Positions 17,532 through 26,737 of a stretch of DNA of 51,255 bases are shown here, piece by piece; the first letter of the stretch is position 1; each line of letters starts with the position of its first letter. The notes below the pieces were generated by a model, which made no database searches, was not told the origin of the DNA, and saw nothing but the letters and a program-made list of their open reading frames with translations. Where the stretch lies: positions 1-51,255 of the forward strand of contig DATFLL010000087.1 in the NCBI GenBank assembly GCA_035267785.1. The letters run 5' to 3'. The DNA comes from DATFLL01 sp035267785. GTDB taxonomy: Bacteria > Pseudomonadota > Gammaproteobacteria > DATFLL01. The translations under genes were made by a program, and so were the position numbers.

Positions 17532-18515
17532 TCAGCGGTCCTCCGAGTCCCACAGGGCCCGCACCGCGGCCACGCCCTGAGCGCCGTGCTCGAATGCACA
17601 GGCCCGGTCGGTCGGCCCCACCCCGCCGAGGGCATACACCGGCAGCGCGGCGTGTTCGGTCAGGTGTTTCAGCGCCTGCCAACCCACCGGTTGAGCCGCC
17701 GGATGAGTAGCCGTCGCCCTGATTGGACCGAACACGACGAAATCCACTCCCAGACGCTGCGCCAGTTCGAGCTCGCCGATATCGTGAACGGACGCCGCCA
17801 CCCACCGATCGGGACCCAACGGGCGCTCGGAGCATGCCCGCAGTCGCTCTCCGTTGAGGTGAACACCGTCTGCGCCCAGCGTCTGCGCGAGCCTGGGTGA
17901 GGCGTTGAGCAACAGGCGCGCGCCGTGCATGCGGCAGACAGACAGCGCGACCTCCGCCAGTCGCGCAAACGCCTGCTCCTTCAAACCGGGAGCCCGCAGC
18001 TGCACCAGGCTGATACCAACCGCCAAGGCACGCCGCAGGCGTCGCGTGAAGTCGTCGAAATCCGCAAAATCGCCCGTAATGAGATACAAGTCCGGCAGCC
18101 TTGCGGCGGCCACGATCGGTGCGTTGGCCGCCGGGAATCGATACTGGTGAAGCTCTTCACGGCTCACCCAGCGCACCGGCTGGCCCTCGCGCCCGCTGGC
18201 ATCGCCACCGAAGCGCTCGACCCGCCAAACGTCCAGCAGCACCGCTTTGTCGGGATAGTCATAGGGGATACGGATGAGTGGCCGAGCATGCTCGACGTCG
18301 AGGTGCACCTCTTCGTGCAGCTCACGGACCAGTGCCTGGTAGGCAGATTCGCCGAGCTCCACCTTGCCGCCCGGAAATTCCCACAAGCCGCCCTGGTGGA
18401 CGTGATTCGGCCGGCGCGCGATCAAAATACGACCCTCGGCATCGACGACCACCGCCGCGGCCACATGCGTGCGTTCACCCGAGCCGCCGCGCCCCTCAGG
18501 TACGGTACTCGGCAT
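17532..18515 (-). CDS. Nudix hydrolase (MutT-type) fused to a ThiE-like domain
   Basis: 327 aa. The first ~135 residues are a MutT-type 8-oxo-dGTP hydrolase domain with Nudix box GGKVELGESAYQALVRELHE followed by EVHL; the usual Gly near the end of the box is His here. The C-terminal ~190 residues resemble thiamine phosphate synthase (LYLITGDF, VQLRAPG, GADGVHL, VFGPI, YALGGV). This fusion is known in gammaproteobacteria next to argJ; whether the ThiE-like half is active is not known. The chosen ATG overlaps the argJ 3' end by 20 bp; the open frame further upstream is a shadow of argJ. Confidence 0.9.
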   Translation of the reverse strand: MPSTVPEGRGGSGERTHVAAAVVVDAEGRILIARRPNHVHQGGLWEFPGGKVELGESAYQALVRELHEEVHLDVEHARPLIRIPYDYPDKAVLLDVWRVERFGGDASGREGQPVRWVSREELHQYRFPAANAPIVAAARLPDLYLITGDFADFDDFTRRLRRALAVGISLVQLRAPGLKEQAFARLAEVALSVCRMHGARLLLNASPRLAQTLGADGVHLNGERLRACSERPLGPDRWVAASVHDIGELELAQRLGVDFVVFGPIRATATHPAAQPVGWQALKHLTEHAALPVYALGGVGPTDRACAFEHGAQGVAAVRALWDSEDR

Positions 18516-19716
18516 TGATACGCACGTAGTCGTAGGAGAAGTCGCAGGTCCAGATTCGCTCGCGCGCCTCGCCTCGGGCGAGGTCGATACGCACCGTGAT
18601 CTCGTCGCGGTCCATGACGGTCTGTCCCTTCTTCTCACTATAATCGGGCGCACGGCCGCCGTCGCGCACGATACACACATCGCCCAGATCAATCGTCACC
18701 GCCGTCATGTCCAGGTCGGCAATACCGGCACGGCCGACGGCGGCCAGAATGCGCCCCCAATTCGGGTCGCTGGCAAAGAACGCCGTCTTGACCAACGGCG
18801 ACTGGGCCACGGTATAGCCCACGGCGAGGCATTCCTGTGCGCTCGCGCCCCCGCCGACATCGATCGTAATGAACTTGGTGGCACCCTCACCGTCTCGCAC
18901 GATCGCCTGAGCCAGGGTCTCGCACACCTCCGTGACGGCCTGTCTGAACGCGCGGTAATCGGGGCTGTCGGCCTGTGCAATGGACGATCCGCCAGCCGCG
19001 CCCGTGGCCACGAGCACACAGGCATCGTTGGTCGACGTATCGCCGTCGACCGTGATCCGGTTGAATGAACGCGCCACCGCCTCGCTCAGGCAGCGCTGCA
19101 GCAGCTCCGGGGTAACGGCAGCGTCCGTGGCCAGGAAGGCGAGCATGGTCGCCATGTCGGGACGGATCATACCGGCTCCCTTGGCGATTCCCGTCACCGT
19201 GACCATTCGATCGCCCAAAGTGAGCTGTCGCGACGCACCCTTCGCGACGGTATCAGTGGTCATGATGCCGTGGGCGGCCTCCGCCCAACCGTCGGCGGAC
19301 AAGCGCTCCACCGCCTGGGGCAATCCCGCCCTGATGCGCTCTACCGGCAAAGGCTCGCCGATGACGCCCGTGGAAAAGGGCAGCACCTGCTCGATACGGC
19401 AGCCGACGACACCGGCCAGGGCTTCGCAACAGGCCCTGGCATCGCGCAGGCCCTGGTCGCCCGTCCCGGCATTGGCATTACCGGTGTTGATGAGCAGGTA
19501 GCGCGGGGCTGCCGCGGCCAGATGGGTCCTGGCCAGTGTGACCGGCGCGGCACAAAAGGCGTTACGGGTGAAGACAGCCGCAACGTGGCTGGCCTCGTCG
19601 AGGGCCATGACCACCAAATCGCGGCGATCGGGCTGTTTGATGCCGGCTCGGGCGACGCCGAGCCGCACGCCCGGCACGACCGGCAGCGGCGGCAGATTAT
19701 CGAGTCCTACGGCCAT
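18496..19716 (-). CDS. argJ: Bifunctional glutamate N-acetyltransferase / amino-acid acetyltransferase
   Basis: 406-aa ornithine acetyltransferase of the cyclic arginine pathway. It transfers acetyl from N-acetylornithine to glutamate and may also use acetyl-CoA. The self-cleavage site between Ala and the nucleophile Thr lies in KGAGMIRPDMATML. Other family blocks are NTGNANAGTG, FNRITVDGDTSTND and SDPNWGRILAAVGR. The end INAEYRT is canonical. It follows secA by about 175 bp and overlaps the Nudix-ThiE gene. Confidence 0.97.
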   Translation of the reverse strand: MAVGLDNLPPLPVVPGVRLGVARAGIKQPDRRDLVVMALDEASHVAAVFTRNAFCAAPVTLARTHLAAAAPRYLLINTGNANAGTGDQGLRDARACCEALAGVVGCRIEQVLPFSTGVIGEPLPVERIRAGLPQAVERLSADGWAEAAHGIMTTDTVAKGASRQLTLGDRMVTVTGIAKGAGMIRPDMATMLAFLATDAAVTPELLQRCLSEAVARSFNRITVDGDTSTNDACVLVATGAAGGSSIAQADSPDYRAFRQAVTEVCETLAQAIVRDGEGATKFITIDVGGGASAQECLAVGYTVAQSPLVKTAFFASDPNWGRILAAVGRAGIADLDMTAVTIDLGDVCIVRDGGRAPDYSEKKGQTVMDRDEITVRIDLARGEARERIWTCDFSYDYVRINAEYRT

Positions 19717-19775
19717 GGAGGAGAACCTGGTCGGACGTCATGCGGGCAAGGTCGCAGCCTGGCGGAACACGTCGC

Positions 19776-19797
19776 GAGCCCGAATAGATCAGGGCTC
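19776..19797. repeat. Small hairpin between secA and argJ
   Basis: GAGCCC and GGGCTC form a 6-bp stem around a 10-base loop in the 175-bp secA-argJ gap. No T-run is present on the minus strand, so termination is doubtful. Nothing else was recognised in the gap. Confidence 0.3.
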
Positions 19798-19891
19798 AGA
19801 TACAAGGCGGCCGAATCGACACCGGGGCGCAGCGACTGAAACATATTAGCTGGATCGATTTCCCGACCGACGCGCGTCCCGCAGCATTTTA

Positions 19892-22612
19892 CTAGGCGTT
19901 CTCGAGGCGCCCGTGGCACTGCTTGTACTTCTTGCCCGACCCGCACGGACAGGGCTCGTTGCGCCCAATCTTGCGCCCCTGGCGCACGAACGGCGTGTGC
20001 GCTTCGGCCGCCTCGGCCTCGCCTTCGGCCCCCGCGGCGGCGGCGCCGAGCGCACTGGCCTCGGCATGCTGGAATTCCATGCTGCGCTGCGTGCGCCGCT
20101 GCGCTTCGACGGCCTCGACGTCTTCCTCGCTGCGCACCTGGATCTTGGTGAGGATGGCGATGACCTCATGCTTGATCCTCTCGAGCAGCTGCGAAAACAG
20201 CTCGAACGCCTCACGCTTGTATTCCTGTTTAGGGTCCTTCTGAGCGTAACCGCGCAAATGGATACCCTGGCGCAGATAATCCATGGCGGCCAGATGGTCC
20301 TTCCACTGAGTATCCAGGACCTGCAGCATCACGGCCTTCTCGACGTGACGCATGACTTCGGCACCGACCTGGGCTTCCTTCTCCGCATACGCGGCCTCGA
20401 CGGCCTCCAGGATACGCTCGCGCAGCGGCTCCTCATGCAGATCCTCCTCCGCCTCCAGCCAGCCGCGGATGTCCAGGCGCAGACCGAACTCACCGTCGAG
20501 GGCATCTTCCAGCCCTGAGACGTCCCATTGCTCCTCCATGCTCTGGGGCGGAATGTAGGTGTCGATGAGGGCGCCGACCACGTCGGCCCGAATCGCCTGA
20601 ATGGTCTCCGAAACATCGTCGGTCGCCATGAGCTCGTTACGCTGCTCGTAGATGACCTTGCGCTGGTCGTTGGCGACATCGTCGTATTCGAGCAGCTGCT
20701 TGCGGATGTCGAAGTTGTGGCCTTCGACCTTGCGCTGCGCATTTTCGATGGCCTTGCTCACCCAGGGGTGCTCGATGGCCTCGCCTTCCTTCATGCCCAT
20801 GCGCTGCATCAGGGATGAGACCCGCTCGGACGCGAAGATGCGCATGAGGTTGTCCTCGAGCGCCAGGTAGAACCGGCTGGAGCCGGGGTCGCCCTGGCGG
20901 CCCGAACGGCCGCGCAACTGGTTGTCGATGCGCCGAGACTCGTGACGCTCGGTGCCGATAATATGCAGGCCACCGGAGGCGATCACCTGGTCGTGACGCT
21001 TTTGCCATTCGGAACGGACCCGTTTGGCCGTCACTTCATCGACCTCTCCCAGCGTTGCCAACTCGGCATCCAGGTTGCCGCCCAGCACGATGTCGGTACC
21101 GCGGCCGGCCATATTGGTGGCGATCGTGATCGCGCCGGGACGCCCGGCCTGGGCAACAATCTCGGCCTCACGCTCGTGCTGCTTGGCGTTGAGAACCTCG
21201 AATTTGAGCTTACGTTTGCTCAACAGACCCGACAGATACTCGGAGACCTCGATGGACGTCGTACCGACCAGGACCGGCTGACCCCGTTTGGAGCAATCCT
21301 CGATGTCCTCAATGACCGCATCGAACTTCTCGTGCTGGGTGAGGTAGACCAGGTCGCCCATGTCGTTGCGGATCATGGGCTTGTTGGTCGGGATGACCAC
21401 CACTTCCAGGTTGTAGATCTGCTGGAATTCGTAGGCCTCGGTGTCGGCGGTGCCGGTCATGCCCGCGAGCTTGTCGTACATGCGGAAATAGTTCTGGAAG
21501 GTAATCGAGGCGAGCGTCTGGTTCTCCTGCTGGATCGGCACCCCTTCCTTGGCCTCGACCGCCTGGTGCAGGCCGTCGGACCAGCGCCGCCCGGGCATGG
21601 TGCGCCCCGTGAATTCGTCGACGATGACGACCTCGTTGTCGCGCACAATATAATCCACATCGCGCTGGAACAGAGCATGGGCGCGCAGACCGGCGCTGAT
21701 GTGATGCATCAGGCCGATATTGCCCGCGTCGTACAGGCTCTCGCCTTCGGCCAGCAACCCGGCCTCAGTCAGCAGCCGCTCGGTCTTCGCGTGGCCGTCT
21801 TCGGTCAAGTACACCTGCTTGGCCTTCTCGTCGACCGAATAGTCGCCGGGGCCGTCCTCCTCTTCCTGCTTCGTCAGGCTGGGAATCAGCTGGTTGATCT
21901 TATAGTAGAGTTCCGAGCTCTCGTCCGAGGGGCCCGAAATGATCAACGGTGTGCGCGCCTCGTCGATCAGGATGGAGTCGACCTCGTCGACGATAGCGAA
22001 ATACAAATCGCGCTGGACCTTGTCTTCGATGCCGAAGGCCATATTGTCGCGCAGGTAGTCGAACCCGAACTCGTTATTGGTACCGTAGGTAATGTCGGCG
22101 CCGTAGGCCTCCTTCTTGGCCTCGAAGTCCATGCCGGCGACGACCACGCCCGTGGTCAGGCCAAGGAACTCGTAGACCGCACCCATCCACTTTGAATCGC
22201 GCTGAGCCAGGTAGTCATTGACCGTGACCACGTGCACGCCCTTGCCGGGAAGCGCGTTCAGATAGGCGGCCAGGGTGGCGACGAGCGTCTTACCTTCGCC
22301 GGTGCGCATCTCGGCGATCTTGCCCGAATGCATCACCATTCCGCCGATGAGCTGGACGTCGTAGTGACGCATGCCCATCACGCGCTTGGCGGCCTCGCGG
22401 ACCACCGCAAAGGCCTCGGGCAGCAGGTCGTCCAAGCTCGCTCCCTCGGCCAGGCGGTCGCGGAACTCCTGGGTCTTCGCCCGCAGCGCTTCATCGGTGA
22501 GGGACTCGAAGTCCGCCTCCAGCGCGTTGACCTGCGCCACGGTCCGGAACATACGCTTGACCAACCGCTCGTTGCGGCTGCCGAACATCTTGTTGAGCAA
22601 CTTCGTTACCAT
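19892..22612 (-). CDS. secA: Preprotein translocase ATPase SecA
   Basis: 906-aa motor of the Sec export pathway. Walker A is MRTGEGKTL near residue 106 and the DEAD-like Walker B is VDEVDSILIDEARTP. The preprotein cross-linking domain, helicase motif VI region (GRSGRQGDPGSSRFYLALED) and helical scaffold follow. The C-terminal zinc domain RNEPCPCGSGKKYKQCHG binds SecB and phospholipids. Length matches the family. AGGA lies just before the ATG. It ends with TAG. The gene lies in the same orientation as the upstream CapA-like lipoprotein gene. Confidence 0.98.
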   Translation of the reverse strand: MVTKLLNKMFGSRNERLVKRMFRTVAQVNALEADFESLTDEALRAKTQEFRDRLAEGASLDDLLPEAFAVVREAAKRVMGMRHYDVQLIGGMVMHSGKIAEMRTGEGKTLVATLAAYLNALPGKGVHVVTVNDYLAQRDSKWMGAVYEFLGLTTGVVVAGMDFEAKKEAYGADITYGTNNEFGFDYLRDNMAFGIEDKVQRDLYFAIVDEVDSILIDEARTPLIISGPSDESSELYYKINQLIPSLTKQEEEDGPGDYSVDEKAKQVYLTEDGHAKTERLLTEAGLLAEGESLYDAGNIGLMHHISAGLRAHALFQRDVDYIVRDNEVVIVDEFTGRTMPGRRWSDGLHQAVEAKEGVPIQQENQTLASITFQNYFRMYDKLAGMTGTADTEAYEFQQIYNLEVVVIPTNKPMIRNDMGDLVYLTQHEKFDAVIEDIEDCSKRGQPVLVGTTSIEVSEYLSGLLSKRKLKFEVLNAKQHEREAEIVAQAGRPGAITIATNMAGRGTDIVLGGNLDAELATLGEVDEVTAKRVRSEWQKRHDQVIASGGLHIIGTERHESRRIDNQLRGRSGRQGDPGSSRFYLALEDNLMRIFASERVSSLMQRMGMKEGEAIEHPWVSKAIENAQRKVEGHNFDIRKQLLEYDDVANDQRKVIYEQRNELMATDDVSETIQAIRADVVGALIDTYIPPQSMEEQWDVSGLEDALDGEFGLRLDIRGWLEAEEDLHEEPLRERILEAVEAAYAEKEAQVGAEVMRHVEKAVMLQVLDTQWKDHLAAMDYLRQGIHLRGYAQKDPKQEYKREAFELFSQLLERIKHEVIAILTKIQVRSEEDVEAVEAQRRTQRSMEFQHAEASALGAAAAGAEGEAEAAEAHTPFVRQGRKIGRNEPCPCGSGKKYKQCHGRLENA

Positions 22613-22698
22613 GGTGTCCTGCTTGTCGTGTACGGGCCTGGCGGTCGACTATCCCCAGGCCGAAAGGGCCTATTCTACCCCACGAGTGGCGTATTTTC

Positions 22699-22720
22699 CC
22701 GTCCCGCCACGGCGGGACGG
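22699..22720. repeat. Perfect inverted repeat upstream of secA
   Basis: CCGTCCCGCC-AC-GGCGGGACGG, 10-bp arms with a two-base centre (stable as a 9-bp stem with a tetraloop). It lies in the 133-bp capA-like to secA gap, where it could act as a hairpin in the transcript. No T-run follows on either strand. In some bacteria secA translation is controlled by an upstream element, but nothing here shows that directly. Confidence 0.5.
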
Positions 22721-22745
22721 CCCGATTCGCCGTTCTCTGGATGTC

Positions 22746-23927
22746 TCAGCGACGGCTCAACGCGGTCTTGGGGGCGGCGACCGGACTCACCGCCAGATTG
22801 GTCCCTTGGGCCCGGAATACCAGTGCGGTCTGCGGGAAGTCCGCCCGCGTGAGCTTTGCCATCAACCGCGCGGCGCGGCCCTTGGGATCGGGTTCGGGCC
22901 CGGCCGGACGGACCTGACGGGCAGAGACGATATGCCCGCTCAGGAACCGACCGTTCGGCGCCAATCGCGCCACCAGGATGGGCGCCAGCCCGTTGGGGCC
23001 GGCCACATTGATCCCCCAATACGTGCAGAAATTGCCGAGACTGTAGGCCACCAGGCGGTCACGGTAGAGCTCCAGGGCCCGCGGCACGTGCGGACCGCTG
23101 CCCAAGACCAGGTCCGCACCCGCATCGATCATCGCGTGGGCGAACCCGACGACGTCGCCCCGGTCCTCGCCGTGGTAGAACTCACGGGCAAAAGGAACAT
23201 GCGTCGCGTCCGCGCCTTCGCCGCCGCCGTGGAACGAAACCATGACGATATCGTGATGGCGCTTCAGATCCGCAACAGTACGCCGCGCCCCTTCGCGGTC
23301 GAGCATGGGGTTGGAGCCCAGGAACGGAGCGAATGCCACGAGAGCTATCCGTACCCCCTTGACCCGCCAGCTCGCGATATCACCGGCCCGGCCGGAGTGG
23401 CGAATCCCCGCCGCATCCAATGCGCGCATGGTCGCACTGCGTCCCGGCTCGCCGAAATCCCGAGCGTGATTGTTGGCTAGGCTGAGCACATCAAAACCGG
23501 CCGCCTTGAGGTCGGCGGCATAGGTGCTGGGGCTGCGAAACAGATAACACCACGCCGGGTTGCTGCATTGCTTGACGGGCTCCCCCCCGTCGAGCAACAC
23601 CCCCTCCAGGTTGCCGAACGCCACGTCCGCTTGGCTCAGCGTGCCGGCCACGCCGGCGAGCAGCGCGGAAGCGCCCTGCGGCGGGAGGCGATCCTTGGGA
23701 AAGTCCGTGCCCAGCATAATATCGCCCACGGCCGCAATGCTGATTGGCGCCAAAGGGGCCGGACTTACCGGGGGCGCCGTTTCCGCGCTCGGCCTCGGTG
23801 TCGTAGGCGGCGCACTGGCACACGCCCCCAGCACGGCGAGCAGCAGCACAAGGACGGACAATCGGCCGACACGGGCCACAGCAGGGGCGCGGGCGGCCGC
23901 TAATGACCCAAGCACACGGCCGCTCAC
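22746..23927 (-). CDS. CapA-family (PGA_cap) metallophosphatase-like lipoprotein
   Basis: 393 aa. An N-terminal signal with lipobox VLGAC places acyl-Cys36 at the membrane, followed by a Pro-rich linker. The rest is a CapA / poly-gamma-glutamate synthesis-type calcineurin-like domain: AVGDIMLG, FGNLEGVL, LSLANNHARDFGEPG, VSFHGGGEG, GSGPHVPRALELY and YSLGNFC. The family occurs in capsule and cell-surface loci, but no capsule genes are nearby, so the substrate is unknown. It sits between the M23 peptidase gene and secA on the same strand. The first methionine is used; the signal would fit the start. Confidence 0.85.
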   Translation of the reverse strand: MSGRVLGSLAAARAPAVARVGRLSVLVLLLAVLGACASAPPTTPRPSAETAPPVSPAPLAPISIAAVGDIMLGTDFPKDRLPPQGASALLAGVAGTLSQADVAFGNLEGVLLDGGEPVKQCSNPAWCYLFRSPSTYAADLKAAGFDVLSLANNHARDFGEPGRSATMRALDAAGIRHSGRAGDIASWRVKGVRIALVAFAPFLGSNPMLDREGARRTVADLKRHHDIVMVSFHGGGEGADATHVPFAREFYHGEDRGDVVGFAHAMIDAGADLVLGSGPHVPRALELYRDRLVAYSLGNFCTYWGINVAGPNGLAPILVARLAPNGRFLSGHIVSARQVRPAGPEPDPKGRAARLMAKLTRADFPQTALVFRAQGTNLAVSPVAAPKTALSRR

Positions 23928-24096
23928 GGCTGTTTCTCACGAATCGGGGGCGAGGCCGGCAAAGTCCGATGGTAGGGCACAGGAGTGGACATAGGCGCTA
24001 TGACAGCGGAAGCCCGACGAAGTGCCGGGCACGACTCGATTCGGTGGGAAGCGGAGCCGGATGCGATACGCCCCGCGATTTCCATGCAGCAAAGCC

Positions 24097-25023
24097 TCAG
24101 TTGGAGGCCTGGACGTACTTCTTCGGATTGACCGCCCGCCCGTGGTAGCGCACCTCAAAATGGCAATGCGGACCCGTTGAGCGCCCCGTGCTTCCCATCA
24201 GGGCAATCACCTGCCCCTTCTTCACGGTTTGACCGACCTTCACGAGAATCTTGGAGTTGTGTCCGTAACGCGTGTGATAGCCGTTTCCGTGGTTGATTTC
24301 CACCAAATTTCCGTAACCGGAGCGCTTGCCAGCCCATACCACGACGCCCGAGGCGACCGCCATGATGTCCGAGCCCTTCTTCCCGGCAAAATCGATCCCG
24401 GAATGGAACATGCGCTTGCCGGTGAACGGGTCGGTGCGCATACCATAGTAGGAAGACAACCAGCCCTGCTTGATCGGCCGGCCCGCCGGCATAACCTCGG
24501 CCTGGAGGTTGCGGTTCATCAGCATGCTCTCGAGGACCGAGAGCTGGCGCGTACGGTCATCCAACTGCGCCGATAACTCGTTGAGTGCCTTCATAAAATC
24601 CGGCGGATCAATGCTCTGGCCGGAGTTGCTGCTGGCCGGGCCACCCTGGCCGGGAGGATTGTCGAAATCGAATTCCCCGCTGTCCAGCTTGGCCATCTTG
24701 GTCAGGCGCTGGCCGAGCGCATCGAGGCGGATGACGTGGGCCTGCATCTGGCCCAGCCGCATCGCCAGAGCGTTCATGTTCTCTTCGGCGTTGCGCTTGG
24801 CGTCACGAATCTTGGTCCGTTCGGCGTCGAGCTCGGCCTGCAGCTTGGCGGTCAACGCGTCGGGGTGGGCCTTCATCTGGGACACGCCAAGGCGATAGCC
24901 GCCGAAAACGGCCAAGGCGGGGATGACCACCAGGAACGCGATAACCGCGCCCAGAAGGCGCCGGGACGTCAGCGTAATACATCCCGAGCAGCCAAAGCGC
25001 TTATTCATTAGTATGATGTTCAT
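24097..25023 (-). CDS. Membrane-anchored M23 (LytM-type) peptidase
   Basis: 308 aa. A membrane anchor (about residues 22-48) is followed by a coiled-coil (about 55-115) and a C-terminal LytM/M23 domain. Zinc ligands are His and Asp in FHSGIDFAG and the second His in GPHCHFEV; the further His is in HTRYGHN. It is likely a periplasmic peptidoglycan endopeptidase. A homologous gene lies between secA and lpxC in Pseudomonas, so the position is conserved. A start at codon 6 (MNKRFG, 25008) is also possible. It diverges from dciA across a 78-bp gap. Confidence 0.92.
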   Translation of the reverse strand: MNIILMNKRFGCSGCITLTSRRLLGAVIAFLVVIPALAVFGGYRLGVSQMKAHPDALTAKLQAELDAERTKIRDAKRNAEENMNALAMRLGQMQAHVIRLDALGQRLTKMAKLDSGEFDFDNPPGQGGPASSNSGQSIDPPDFMKALNELSAQLDDRTRQLSVLESMLMNRNLQAEVMPAGRPIKQGWLSSYYGMRTDPFTGKRMFHSGIDFAGKKGSDIMAVASGVVVWAGKRSGYGNLVEINHGNGYHTRYGHNSKILVKVGQTVKKGQVIALMGSTGRSTGPHCHFEVRYHGRAVNPKKYVQASN

Positions 25024-25101
25024 AAGGCGGATAATCCGGCCGGACTGCTGTATTCTTGGTCGCTTATTCCCTGCATATTACATCGGTCGTTCGGGCCCAG
25101 T

Positions 25102-25566
25102 ATGAAGTCTCCCAAGCCTCTGCACAAGCTCCTGTGCGCCTCCTCCGATGCCCTGTCGCGTGTGCTGGGCCACGCCCAGCGTCTCTCTGCCCTCGACGAA
25201 AAACTGCGTCCCCTGCTGGGCCAGCCCCTGGCAGCCCATTGCCGGGTCGCCAATCTGCGCCGCGGCACGCTGGTCATCCAGGTCGACTCGTCCGCCTGGG
25301 CCGCCCGCCTGCGCTATCAGGTTCCGGGCCTGCTCAAGACCCTGCGCAGCCGCCAGGACGCGGACGGCGCGCTTAACTCGCTCGAGGACATACAAATCAA
25401 GATCCTGCCCCCGGCGCAGGTCCCGCAGAACAGGGCTGCGCGTCAGGTCCGCATGTCCGGCGAATCGGCCCGGCTGATCGAAGCCGTGGCACAGTCGACG
25501 GACGATCCTTCACTCAGCTCGGCGCTGCGCCGCCTGGCCGGCCGGAGTCGGAACCCCGACGAGTGA
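25102..25566 (+). CDS. dciA: DciA (DUF721) replicative helicase loader
   Basis: 154 aa. The KH-like DUF721 domain occupies about residues 5-100, with LSALDEKLRPLLGQPLAAHC, RRGTLVIQVDSSAWAARLRY and LLKTLRSR. The C-terminal tail is basic and low in complexity. DciA interacts with DnaB in bacteria that lack DnaC. It is encoded on the opposite strand to its neighbours, ending 13 bp from the lpxC stop (convergent). The conserved location beside lpxC and the M23 gene supports the call. Confidence 0.93.
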   Translation: MKSPKPLHKLLCASSDALSRVLGHAQRLSALDEKLRPLLGQPLAAHCRVANLRRGTLVIQVDSSAWAARLRYQVPGLLKTLRSRQDADGALNSLEDIQIKILPPAQVPQNRAARQVRMSGESARLIEAVAQSTDDPSLSSALRRLAGRSRNPDE

Positions 25567-25579
25567 CACCGCCCCGGCC

Positions 25580-26491
25580 TTAGCCGACCTGAACGGGCTG
25601 CATGAAGTAAATGGGTGCCTGTGCCGCGTCGTCGAAGGTCACCAGTTCCCATGCACTCTCGTCGGCAATCAAGGTCCGCAGCAGCCGGTTGTTGAGGGCG
25701 TGACCCGATTTGTAGCCGCTGAACGCACCGATCAGGCTGCGGCCGAGGAGGTACAGATCGCCGATGGCATCCAATACCTTGTGCTTGACGAACTCGTCCT
25801 CATAGCGCAGCCCGTCCTCGTTGAGGATGCGATAGTCGTCGACGACCACCGCATTGTCGAGGCTGCCGCCCAGGGCGAGATTGTTGGCCCGGAGCATTTC
25901 GAGCTGGCTCATGAAACCGAATGTGCGCGCGCGGCTGACCTCTTTGACGAAAGACGTCGTCGAGAAATCCAGCTCGGCGGTCTGCCCCCGCCCGGTGAAA
26001 ACGGGGTGATCGAATTCGATGGTAAACGCCACCTTGAAGCCGTCGAACGGCTCGAAGCGCACCCACTTGTCGCCGTCCTCGACGGTGACGGCACGCTTGA
26101 TACGAATGAAGCGCTTCGGGGCATTCTGCTCCTCGATGCCAGCGGACTGAATGAGGAACACGAAAGGACCCGCACTGCCGTCCATGATCGGCACTTCCGG
26201 CGCGCTGAGGTCGATATAAGCATTGTCGATGCCGAGCCCGGCGAACGCCGACAGCAGATGTTCCACGGTCGAGATGCGCACCCCGTCCTTGACCAGCGTC
26301 GACGACAAGGTGGTATCGCCCACGTTCTCCGGCGTGGCTGGAATCTCTACAGGCGGCTCCAGATCGACGCGACGGAAGATGATACCGGTGTCCGGCGCGG
26401 CCGGCCTCAAGGTCAGGTAGACTTTTTCTCCGGTGTGCAGACCCACACCCGTGGCCCTGATAACATTCTTCAGCGTGCGTTGTTTGATCAC
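25580..26491 (-). CDS. lpxC: UDP-3-O-acyl-N-acetylglucosamine deacetylase LpxC
   Basis: 303-aa zinc amidase that commits UDP-GlcNAc derivatives to lipid A. Zinc ligands appear as His in VEHLLSAFAG and His/Asp in KHKVLDAIGD. The start is GTG in a standard N-terminus (M)IKQRTLKNVIRATGVGLHTG; AAGGA lies ten bases upstream. It is the last gene after ftsZ, separated from it by 246 bp that contain a candidate promoter, so it can be transcribed apart from the dcw operon, as in other gammaproteobacteria. Confidence 0.97.
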   Translation of the reverse strand: MIKQRTLKNVIRATGVGLHTGEKVYLTLRPAAPDTGIIFRRVDLEPPVEIPATPENVGDTTLSSTLVKDGVRISTVEHLLSAFAGLGIDNAYIDLSAPEVPIMDGSAGPFVFLIQSAGIEEQNAPKRFIRIKRAVTVEDGDKWVRFEPFDGFKVAFTIEFDHPVFTGRGQTAELDFSTTSFVKEVSRARTFGFMSQLEMLRANNLALGGSLDNAVVVDDYRILNEDGLRYEDEFVKHKVLDAIGDLYLLGRSLIGAFSGYKSGHALNNRLLRTLIADESAWELVTFDDAAQAPIYFMQPVQVG

Positions 26492-26574
26492 CTAAATAGA
26501 GTCCTTGTGTCGACGGCCGCGTACAATGCGCGACCGGGGCGGAAAAGTCCCGAATATAGACCGCGGGGTCGCAT

Positions 26575-26603
26575 ATTTCAGCAACTTACCGCTGTATCGT
26601 CAA
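26575..26603 (-). promoter_or_regulatory. Candidate sigma-70 promoter of lpxC
   Basis: Reading on the minus strand, TTGACG (26598-26603), a 17-base spacer and TGAAAT (26575-26580) lie about 85 bp upstream of the GTG. The rest of the ftsZ-lpxC gap is GC-rich, with a weak CCCCGG/CCGGGG hairpin and no T-run. Confidence 0.5.
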
Positions 26604-26737
26604 GTTTTGTGCAGAACATTAGTGTAAATCCATTCCTGCGCCCCGAAATGTGACCCAGTCCACCCCCCGACCCAGTCAGACCCGGCCCGACTGCCCCGGC
26701 GAGAGGGCTCCGGGGTCCCGCGGCCGGGCGGACCCGG

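Noticed and set aside
22699..22720. Rho-independent terminator before secA
   Set aside because: The stem is strong but neither strand has a T-run after it, so it is listed only as an inverted repeat.
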